A stretch of 64,000 nucleotides of DNA from positions 297,939,293-298,003,292 of the forward strand of contig NC_085140.1 of assembly GCF_024139115.2 (NCBI RefSeq), read 5' to 3'. How positions within the stretch are numbered: the stretch's first letter is position 1; every line of letters starts with the position of its first letter. The DNA is from Armigeres subalbatus (taxonomy: Eukaryota; Arthropoda; Insecta; Diptera; Culicidae). Positions 55,660 to 64,000 of this stretch are shown here, in pieces. Made by a program: the position numbers and the translations under genes. Below the pieces are notes generated by a model that was not told the origin of the DNA, made no database searches, and was given only the letters and a program-made list of their open reading frames with translations.

Positions 55660-57692
55660 CAATCTTATGAAAAAAATGAAGTTCGCTTAAAAAAATGTAA
55701 CCTGGTTTCGAACCATGTGGAATCCCGACAGGATTCCGAGTGGAATCCCGACAGGATTCCGAGTGGAATCCCGACAGGATTCCGAGTGGAATCCCGACAG
55801 GATTTCGAGTGGAATCCCGACAGGATTCCGAGTGGAATCCCGACAGGATTCCGAGTGGTATTCCTAAAGAATTCCGAGTGGAATCCCGAAAGGATTCCGA
55901 GAGGCATCCTGAAAGGATTCCGAGTGGAATCCCGACAGGATTCCTAGTGGAAACCCGATAGGATTCCGAGTGGAATCCCGACAGGATTCCGAGTGGAATC
56001 CCGACAGGATTCTGAGTGGAATCCCGACAGGATTCGAGTAGAATCCCGACAGGATTCCGAGTGAAATCCCGACAGTATTTTTAGACATGATTCCGATTGG
56101 AATCCCGACAGGATGTTGAGTAAAATTCTTATTCGAATATTATTCCCAGTGAAATCTCGCTTAACTTTTCAAAAGGTCCTAAGTAACATTTTTTTCATGA
56201 ATTAATTTGAATAGCGCAATCGAAAGCTTTCATGTTGTTCTGTTGATTGGGCTATTCAAATTAATTAATGAAAAAAATGTTACTTAGGTCCTTTTGGAAA
56301 GTTAAGCGAGAAATCCCTACATGATTCCAGGTGGAATCCCAACATGATTGATTCCGAGTGGAATTCCGACAGTATTCTGAGTGGAATCCCAACAATCCAA
56401 TACCGACAGGATTTCGAGTGGACTCCACAACAATTCTACTTGGAATCCTGAAAGGATTCTACTCAAAATCTTAACGAAATTCCAATAGAAATTTTGTCGG
56501 GAATCCTGAAGCATGACCATCCCGCCAATGTGGGGAGTGAAATATCTATGGTGGAATCCCGAAACGAAATCCCGACATGATTCCGAGTGGAATCCCTACA
56601 GGACTCTGTGTAGAATCCCAGGAGGATTCAGAGTGGATTTCCGAAAGGATCCCGTGTTGAATCCAGGCAGTATGCCGAGTGGAATCTCAAACGGATTCCA
56701 TGAGGAATCCCAACAGGCTTCTGAGTGGAATCCCGACAGGACTCCGAGTGGAGTCCCGACAAGATTTCGAGTGGAATCCCGACAGAATTCCGAGTGGAAT
56801 ACCGACAGGATTCCGAGTGGAATCTTGATAGTATCTCTAGTAGAATCTCGACAAGTTTCCTAGTGGAATCCAGACAGGATTCCGAGTGGAATCCCGACAG
56901 GATCCTGAGTGGAATCTTGATAAGATCTCTAGTGAATTTCCGATAGGATTCCAAGTAGAATTCCAACAGGATTTCAAGTGGAATCCCAACAGGATTATAA
57001 GTGATATCCCGACAGGATTAGGAGAGGAATCCCGAAAGGATTCCTAGTGGAATCCCGACATGATTCCGAATGGAATCCCGAGTAAAATCCCAACATGCAT
57101 ACGAGTGGAATCCCGGCAGGATTTCGAGGGGAATCCCGACAGTATCCCTAGACCCTAGTGGATTCTCTACAGAATAGAATCCCAACAGGCTTCAAAGTGG
57201 AAGGATGCCGAGTGGAATCTCGACAGGATTCCGAGTGGAAATCCGACAGAATTTCGAGTGGATTCCCAAAAGGATTCCTAGGGAAATGTCGACATTCAGG
57301 GCGACTCGTCCATACGTTCTACCTGTTCATGGAACAGGTAACCATTTTAGGTCAGAAGTAAGAAATTAATGTCTTGGCAATTAATTATTAGGGCAAATAA
57401 TTTACTCAGTAAATTTTTTAAACAAAGCTTCACGTAATATTTCCAATGATTTTAACATCTAAATATCTAAAGAAACAAACTATTTCGTAGGCAGATCAAG
57501 TTAACGCCACATGCTTGGCGTACAGTCAAATTGCAGCTGAATGTGTGTTTCTCCGAAAAACCACACCCCATCACATAGAAAGCTTTTGCCAATCGTACGA
57601 TCTATAATGAAGAACCAACAGCAGCGCTGCCAGAAGTCAAATTTTAAGTTTTGCGCCATGACAAATGATTTGAAATAATTTCCTCCTTGGTA
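55660..57692. repeat. Hairpin satellite block, tandem unit 2 (~2.03 kb)
   Basis: A near-identical direct repeat of unit 1, including the leader, the satellite, the foldback (56153-56313) and the 400-bp tail ending at 57692. Differences are a few substitutions and gains or losses of individual 23-bp units (the leader array is more homogeneous here: six near-perfect copies at 55718-55855). Confidence 0.95.
56153..56313. repeat. ~160-bp foldback inside satellite unit 2
   Basis: Same arms as the copy at 54112-54269 with only a few changes (for example AAAAGGTCC for AAAAGGACC on the left, and TTTTGGAAAGTTAAGCGAGA on the right). Confidence 0.9.
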
Positions 57693-58670
57693 TGCTCACT
57701 CGTTCTCCGCGCGCAGAGAACCAGCGTGAGCGTTGCCAGCTTTCTCCATTTTCTCACATCATCCTCTTTCGAATGCGAAGCAAGCACGTTTAGTTGCAAG
57801 TTCTGCTATGCGCGCAAGAGTCAAACCCGTTCGACGCGCTGCGAGAACAATCAACGACGCGACGCACCTTCGGTTAGACTCGATCGTAGTGTCGGGCTGT
57901 GCTTTGCCGAAAGGCGCACCGCGCACGTTTTCGCGCCGATGATTGGAAACAGTTTGTTTTTCTTTTTTCTCGTGATGAATATGCAATGCATCAAGAACAA
58001 TATTAAATTAATATTTGCGTTTTTAAAAGAGACATTAAATAATGCTTTTTTACGAATATGTACTCAAAAACAATCAACTTAGAGAAAAAGGTATAGTTTT
58101 CACTAAATTTGAAAAATTAAATGACTGGAACACATTTCAGCTTCTAAAGTAGAAACCTTCTTGATCCTGTGTCAATGACGAACGTTTCGTTTACATTCAA
58201 TTCCTATTTTCTTATGACTTTTTCATATACTAAGGTGCTTAAGTGTACGGATTTCGATGCCCCACGGTAAATGTGACTCATTGGTCGTCACAATCTGGGG
58301 TCGGATCAAACAATAATAATTGTTTATTGTTGTATTGTTGTTGTATTATTGTTGTTGTAATTATATACTAATTATATACTACATATAATTATTATACTAA
58401 TAATGGTTAATAACATTTCTTTCATAGCAACAAAATATGTGAGAGTTTAAATATTAGCGGCGATGGGACCCGTGTACCCTGAATGGTGGAATGAGCCGAT
58501 ATGAAAGATCTTTATTCTGAGCAATATCCAGTTATGTTACCAAGTTAGATTTTAGACGATTTGCAAGAGTCTAAAATTTCAAGTGCATCTAAATTTAAAA
58601 CATTTTTGTAACAAAAGAGAAAAATAAGTCATTTATTGTTTTGTAAATCTTTTCTATTTAAATTGTTTTT
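57693..58670. other. Spacer with a GC-rich segment, no gene recognised
   Basis: 57700-57950 is GC-rich and open in several frames (a 131-aa frame starts at 57687) but shows no known domain. 58310-58400 is a TTGTTGTATTATTG low-complexity run. No splice-supported exon. Confidence 0.35.
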
Positions 58671-58814
58671 TTTTTCTAATATTTGGTTAAGTTGAACAAG
58701 AAAATGTTGTAATATTTGATTAAATGTCCAACTTTCATTCGAAACCACTCAGCTTGATGAATATTTTTTTTATCAGCATGGTAGAACAGGTGTTGCAAAA
58801 GTCCACGAGACGCC

Positions 58815-58965
58815 CCTGTCGACATTCCACACGGAATTCTGTCGGGACTCCACTTGGAATTCTGACGGTATCCCACTCGGAATCATGGCGGGATTCTAAT
58901 CTAAAGCCTGCCGGAATTCTGGAATCCTGACGGGATGCCACTCGAAATTCTGACAGTCAGTGGCC
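58815..58965 (-). repeat. Inverted outlier of the 23-bp hairpin satellite
   Basis: GGAATTCTGTCGGGACTCCA, then CTTGGAATTCTGACGGTAT, CCACTCGGAATCATGGCGGG and CTCGAAATTCTGACAG are diverged satellite units reading in the orientation opposite to the main array, about 1.1 kb from its end. Confidence 0.75.
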
Positions 58966-59377
58966 ACATAAATTTAGTACAAGATGAATCGAAATTAGCA
59001 CTTTATTTGTTTTCTTTTAAAATTCGTTGATTGTGTGTACGTGAGATGGAAAATAGGATAGTTTCTTTATATGAATGGTTTGAGCCCTTCTGATTCTGAA
59101 TATATATTTGAACACGATATTGTATTGTGAATACATCCACGCAATTTATATGACTGCCAGCTAATGATATGCAGCGAAATAACTTCACCACATCATTTCG
59201 CATTGCTACACATAGAAAATCTGCACTTCTGGTGTCGGTAGCGGTCAAATCTTTTAAAATTAAATATATGAAGCTGACACTGACACAACTGACACGCATC
59301 ATCACTGATGCGCAGCGGACACGACATCTAATGTGTTTAGTGATGTCCGCAGTACAGACAGATAATACTCAACCGCA

Positions 59378-59447
59378 ATGATTCACCAACCATTAAGGTT
59401 TCTTTACTACACAGTAGTGGTAGGACTCCTGTTCAGTGAAGCCACAA
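59378..59447 (+). CDS. Candidate first coding exon of a secreted or membrane protein
   Basis: The frame encodes MIHQPLRFLYYTVVVGLLF followed by SEAT, then runs into the donor GTAAGC at 59448 in phase 1. This has the layout of a signal peptide: a short basic start (His, Arg), a hydrophobic core (FLYYTVVVGLLF) and small residues after it. The start has a purine at -3. Without splicing the frame would continue about 14 codons to a stop. No downstream exon was found and the family is not recognised. It lies on the opposite strand to, and inside the probable first intron of, the kinesin-like gene. Evidence is compositional only. Confidence 0.35.
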
Positions 59448-59459
59448 GTAAGCTCCTAA

Positions 59460-60550
59460 TTTATTGTTCGAAAAAAAACTGCCTGTCACTGTTTGATTAA
59501 TCTTTATAAAATGGATGGCAAGCTTCGTTAATTTTCATAACTTTCAAATTATTTATTACAAAATAATGAAATAATGTGTATACGTTTTTAACAACGAACA
59601 CCTGTAACCACGAAAAATCGTAAATACTTCTATAATGACAACGTTTCAATAGCACATTAGCAACCTTAGCATTTTAATGTGATCTTGATAGTGACACCTT
59701 ATTTAAAAGAAATAAATGAAAACCCTTCACCAAATCGTCTCAGTGCATTGTTTGTCGAAACGCACGTTGATACGGGAGAAACGCAAACAAAATCGCTGCA
59801 TTACGTTATCTAATGTTTGGTTTGGAGGCAACGGAATAGGAGAAGTGGATGAGTAAATATTAAGTGTCATCATCTTAAATCTATAGAGCCGCTCGGTCGG
59901 TCGGGTCGGGGTGGCGTGGCTAATGTGTGTGGCGGCAACAGCAAAGTCGACAGCTTCGAACGAAAAGTAACATTGTTAAAATAGATTCTTTGTATATGAT
60001 ATGTGAGGAGGGACCCCGCCGTTCAGTTTACAAAGTTGGGATTCAACACAACTTGATGCTTGTTACCGGTGCGTGGATGTCCATAAACACGTTGTGTATG
60101 TGAAAGCGTGTTCAGAATGAAAAATTTGTTCTACCTACCAGGGCTTGCGCCTGTTGAGAAACAAACGATCAACATCCGGAAGAGGGTATGTCTGCAGAGT
60201 TATGCACGGATGGATTAGGAAGCAAATGAAATAATAAACATATTAAATCATAAATTTGTAAATATGCGTCGCACATAGTAATGTTAGTCTGGGGAGGAAA
60301 GTCTATCACCGCCACGTAATATATGAAATTTAATACGGACATATTGCAGGGCTGGTGTAATCACATTCTGCCATGAATTTTATTTAGCCCAATTACCTTT
60401 AAAATGTTCAAACATATGGACAGGCCATGCTTCTTTCAAAATTCGTATCAAAATTGCTATCACGAATAAAGGTAGCGTGTATCCTTGATTCCAATCTAAG
60501 ATATAAAAGGTAAAAGCATGGAGACTTATCCTGGCTACACCTGGTTTCCA
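59460..60550. other. AT-rich spacer, no gene recognised
   Basis: A GC-richer stretch (59880-59960, CGGTCGGTCGGGTCGGGGTG) is the only compositional feature. The frame at minus 60619-60380 overlaps the end of a MITE and is not a gene. Confidence 0.35.
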
Positions 60551-60560
60551 TAACATATTA

Positions 60561-60746
60561 CACCCAGTTTTTTTACGCGGTTGGATTTCATTAATTTCTC
60601 GGTTAACCTGAACTTTCACAGCTTTGAAAATACCCCCTGAATTTTCTTTGATTTTTTGTGAATTTTTTCGTGGGGTTAACTCATTGTTTCATTGACGCTG
60701 AAGGTCTTAAACGACCAAAACCAAACCGTGTAAAAAAACCTGGGTG
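60561..60746. mobile_element. 186-bp TA-flanked MITE (CACCCAG ends)
   Basis: The left end CACCCAGTTTTTTTACGCGG and the right end CCGTGTAAAAAAACCTGGGTG are inverted repeats of about 25 bp. TA flanks both sides (60559-60560, 60747-60748). The interior is AT-rich and non-coding. A Tc1/mariner-type non-autonomous element lying about 290 bp downstream of the kinesin-like exon. Confidence 0.85.
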
Positions 60747-61038
60747 TATTCGAAAAACAAGACAATATTGTATAGAATACCATTTATGCACATCTCAGTG
60801 CCTCAAACAAGTCGAAGTTTAAAAAGTGTCAAGCGTGAAATAACTCGTGACAGCTTGTGTTTTTTCAATGAAACATATAAAGCTTGTAATTAAACTATTC
60901 TTTACCAACACTGAAGCGGCCTACCACAATTCAATTTAAATTGTTTCCATGAGTACTCATTTTCTTTTTAAATCTCTGGTGAAAGTTAAATATCCGCAAG
61001 ATCTCTTCTCTAGAGTTTCACTACTGAAAGATTCTTAC

Positions 61039-61082
61039 CTGACAGCAACCCGAACCGAGGATTCCTTATCGTCGTCTGACAT
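61039..61082 (-). CDS. First coding exon of a KIF21/Klp31E-like kinesin
   Basis: On the minus strand the ATG at 61082-61080 starts MSDDDKESSVRVAV and ends with AG at 61039, directly before GTAAGAATC. The split codon would be Arg, giving ...SSVRVAVR. Family knowledge: kinesin-4 motors of the KIF21 type start with an acidic stretch followed by SVRVAVRIRPQ, the first beta strand of the motor head, so this exon matches in sequence and in position. The ATG has A at -3. The motor's P-loop and later exons are not recognised in the remaining window, so intron 1 appears to exceed 60 kb. Kinesin-4 proteins are microtubule plus-end motors and regulators. Another SVKVAVR-type kinesin (KIF27/KIF7) is the main alternative. 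Confidence 0.6.
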
Positions 61083-61200
61083 CTTGCCACCTTTGATGGA
61101 GGTACGCTCTCTGTATCCGCCGTTCTACGCTATTTTTGACGACCGTCGTAGAAATATTTATTCATCCGACGTTATTTCCCGGATAGGAACAATAACCGAA
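61083..61200 (-). promoter_or_regulatory. Probable 5' UTR of the kinesin-like gene
   Basis: The sequence upstream of the ATG on the minus strand (CTCCATCAAAGGTGGCAAG just before it) is unbroken by repeats and GC-richer than its surroundings. No upstream ATG lies within the last ~75 nt before the start codon. The transcription start cannot be placed. Confidence 0.3.
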
Positions 61201-61203
61201 TAG

Positions 61204-62540
61204 TGAGCGCAAACGATAACAATTTGGATATCCTTTCACATGCAGCACACACTAATCTGAAACGGAGAAAAAGACGTAGCAAAACAAACATTAGCATAAG
61301 TTGGTTGTAGTTGAACTGTACTTGAATTAAACTTTTTTTTTTTCGTCCACCAGTGAAAGTAGCCGTTTCGTTGAGCTTCCAGCCATTCAACAAACGTGTG
61401 GCTACACACCGTACCATATTGGTATGGAATGATAGCATTTCGTTATTTTGAGCAAATGCCTTCCGACGACGAACGGCTCGACAGAGCTTAACTAAATAAT
61501 AACCGTGTGGAAATGCAGACAACGGCAGGACAAGTGGCCATGCAACTTGTCTGTGGTTTGCCAACGCAAATGTTGAATATTAAAGCGGTTTGATATTTTT
61601 TGTCGTTCCCAGCCGAGATTTGTTGAACCGTGACAGCAGAGCAAGTGGCACTGGTTGAATGTGGGAAGGAACAAAAAAAACCGGAATGTAACATGGTTTT
61701 ACAGATTTGTTGGTCGATGGATTTCAAGATCAATAAGCTTGAAAAAATAGTAAAGTAGAAAATAATTGCGTTGTGAGCGGAGCATGAGCAGGATGACCGT
61801 ACAATTTGTAGTTGCAACACCGTGATAGACTAAAACTTGCGAAATTGCACCGGGAACCGAGTGAATGAAGCTTGGGTTTTAGCTATCATTCTCAATGTGC
61901 AAATTTCGGAAAATCATTGCATTTTACTAAGGTTAACCATATTATCTGTTCAAGTAATGTTACTGCTTGGTAGAAAATTTGAGTTTTTCGATCACAATCA
62001 TGAAAGTGTAGTTCGTGGAAGCAAGCGAGAGATAGTTATAAATAACGCTATTTTCGTTTCAAATATTGACTTCGTAGACTTTTTACGTGGCAAATTCAAC
62101 ATTCTAATCTAGTGTGTTTTAACGGCAGGGACATAATGATTTTAGTAGAGTTGTCTTGATCAACTTCACCCCAAACCAGATTACTCAAAAAAAATTGTGA
62201 TAATTCAATTTATTCTAGTAAATGCGAACGCATTTCAGGAAACTAAATATGTTGGTTATTGCAACGTATAGCAGAACATGTTTTGAAAATATTTGTTTCG
62301 ATTTAAAATGTAAGCACACATTGTTATTGCATGTTTTGTCTTAAAAGTGATCATCTTCCCCCCAGATTACGGTACCGTGAGAATAATTATGCTCAATTTA
62401 CATAATTATTAATTGAAAACAATTTGATGACTTCAAAAATGAAATTATAATAAAAATAATGCAGTATTTAACTGAAAAACATCATCACCACCATGCACCC
62501 ATTTCTTATTTGCTTTTTTTTTCGTGTAGCCCGTTGGCAG
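61204..62540. other. Spacer upstream of the kinesin-like exon
   Basis: AT-rich to mid-GC single-copy sequence. Frames of 60-130 aa (minus 61564-61172, minus 61820-61488) have no recognisable domain. It may hold the promoter of the kinesin-like gene, but no motif is firm enough to call. Confidence 0.35.
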
Positions 62541-62560
62541 TCTCTCTGCTCAAACTCTAC

Positions 62561-62955
62561 TCCGGGTCCATCCCTGTTATTCCCCACGGAAATTAAATTT
62601 GCTTCTATGAGCCTCTGTTTTACATCAATAACAGACGTTCCTAAGCCACGTTGCTCAAATGGTCACTGTTTTAGGCCTGATCCAAATAGTTTTATTAAAT
62701 AGTCCCCATTAATAACATCACTGATCACCGTTTTCACCATAATCACTACACTCATCACTCCAACTTAACACTGGGTCTATTCCCTGTTGATCAGGTGAAT
62801 GAATTTGCTTCTATGAGCCTCTATTTTAGATCGATAATAGACGTTCCTAAGCTACGTTGCTCAAATGGTCACTGTTAAGGCCTGATCCAAAAAGTTTTCT
62901 ATAAAATAATCCCTTCAAGTAGCATCACTTATTATTGTTTTTACCACCATCACTA
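62561..62955. repeat. Direct duplication, two ~180-bp copies with ~210-bp period
   Basis: TTTGCTTCTATGAGCCTCT, AGACGTTCCTAAG, ACGTTGCTCAAATGGTCACT and GGCCTGATCCAAA occur in the same order at about 62561-62750 and 62772-62955, followed each time by a CATCACT/ACCATCAC-rich piece. The copies are about 85-90% alike by eye. A (CA)6 run follows at 63007. Confidence 0.85.
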
Positions 62956-63063
62956 TCAAAGTTACTATTGTCACTGTTATCAAATATATCTTATTTACAG
63001 TCATGAACACACACACACACACAATGAATCGATCTTCAAAACAGCGCTTTTATATCATACTAG

Positions 63064-64000
63064 CTTTCTGTACCCGGCCTTGCTCGGAGTTGCCAGTTTG
63101 GTTTGCAGTTTTTTTTTTCACAATCGGAAAATAATGAAACCAATTGGTTAACAGGGTAATTGTGTTTACTTGTTGATAATTCATCATTTGATTAAAAGAA
63201 GGCTTTTGGAAATATTGACTGATTTTGAAGAAGAGAATTGAATAACCTTATTCCGGACAAACGTCTATTTCTAAAAAAGGGAAAAGACAAACGCATATTT
63301 TTAAAGAAAGGATCACACCCACCATTGCTTTATTCCGAAAAAATGCCTACTTTTAAAGGAGCAGTCACATCCACCATCCAGAAGGAAACACATTATTCAT
63401 TGCTTTGCACTGGGCAAACTATGATTCCGATAAAGGGTAACAATTATCATTGCTTTATACCCAGCAAATGCATGCTTTCTATGAAAGATTTTTCTGATGC
63501 TGTTCAGTATTATACCAAATTCACTTCATGTTGAATGACGTTAGGCCAAATAGTGTTATGTTAATGGCCTGCTTCATTCAGGTATATGTCATTTTCAGGA
63601 AAATGTTATTGTCGAGGATTCGCTATGTTTGAGGAATTGTTTTCGGAGCACTGTACAATGTCAAAGAACCTCGGATGAACTAAATAAGAGGGATTTTTAA
63701 TTAAGTCCTTTTCTAAACAATACCCAACCCCAACATCCTCCCGCATTTCAAAAACTCATCTCAGCCTCTCTAAAATAATGTTCCTGATCGTTTAATAAAT
63801 ATACCCTCCCTCGTTCAGCTATGACAGTCCTACCAGTCTGATATAGTCTTCCTTAGACAGAGAATATGGGCTCTAAATTTGGTGGACATCGGTAAATGGG
63901 TTCAGAAGTTATGCTGAATTGATCGCTAACTAAACAATACCCCTCTCTCACAATCTCCCCATTTTAAAAGGACCTACCAATATCCACTAAAATCGTTCCT
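63064..64000. repeat. Degenerate repeat region at the window end
   Basis: It starts CTTTCTGTACCCGGCCTTG (compare 642-660). It then has a decayed array of TTGCTTTATNCC / GCAAATGCATGCTTT units at 63240-63500 similar to 9735-10050, a diverged GTTAGGCCAAATAGTG stretch at 63540, and AAATTTGGTGGACATCGGT at 63873. It is probably one or more old, truncated mobile elements. The 98-aa frame at 63238-63534 reads the array and is not called a gene. Confidence 0.4.

Noticed and set aside
53620..57250. Many Glu-Ser-Arg-Gln-Asp-Ser-Glu-Trp-Asn-Pro repeat frames on both strands
   Set aside because: Products of the 23-bp satellite. Since 23 is not a multiple of 3, the repeat is read in all phases.

Overview
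The window looks like non-coding, transposon-packed nuclear DNA of a mosquito, most likely an Aedes (culicine) species. The evidence is an intact Feilai-type tRNA-derived SINE with its target-site duplication, two R1-clade non-LTR retrotransposons sitting in (AC)n and (ACAY)n microsatellites (the Mino/Waldo habit), an RTE-clade element, many TA-flanked MITEs and AT-rich single-copy spacer. No operons, CRISPR arrays, true tRNA or rRNA genes were seen. Almost all long open frames are transposon proteins or read-through of simple repeats.

Host genes: the best candidate is a 44-nt first coding exon on the minus strand (61082 to 61039). It reads MSDDDKESSVRVAV plus two bases, then a strong GTAAGA donor, which matches the N-terminus of KIF21/Klp31E-type kinesin-4 motors. 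No further motor exon is recognised to its left, so most of the window is probably the first intron of that gene. Two weaker plus-strand candidates are a signal-peptide-like exon (59378-59447) and a tiny exon (18782-18808).

Layout: 0-7 kb holds SINE and MITE debris, including a ~2 kb TA-flanked pogo-like structure with another MITE nested in it. 7-9.7 kb is mostly unique. 9.7-11.7 kb is degenerate repeats followed by a 1.5 kb purine tract. 11.7-13.2 kb is a Feilai SINE split by a pogo-like MITE, plus MITE fragments. 13-22.7 kb is mostly unique DNA with several foldback elements, one with tRNA-like arms. 22.8-26 kb is an inactivated RTE element. 28.7-30.4 kb is pyrimidine tracts and one copy of a dispersed repeat here called the GCCTTTCTCGT repeat. 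31.5-38.05 kb is a second copy carrying a nearly full-length R1-clade element. 39.3-40.0 kb is a MITE and 40.77-41.09 kb an intact Feilai SINE. 42.0-47.0 kb is a third GCCTTTCTCGT copy carrying a Waldo-like element, itself split by a 1.7 kb hAT transposon. 47-53.6 kb is repeat fragments and unique DNA. 53.6-57.7 kb is two tandem ~2.05 kb units of a hairpin-forming 23-bp satellite. 57.7-64 kb is the candidate exons, a MITE and small tandem repeats.

The story is layered insertion. A dispersed repeat brings a CA-type microsatellite, site-specific retrotransposons use that microsatellite as a landing pad, and DNA transposons later land in the retrotransposons. Several layers can be ordered from target-site duplications seen directly in the sequence.
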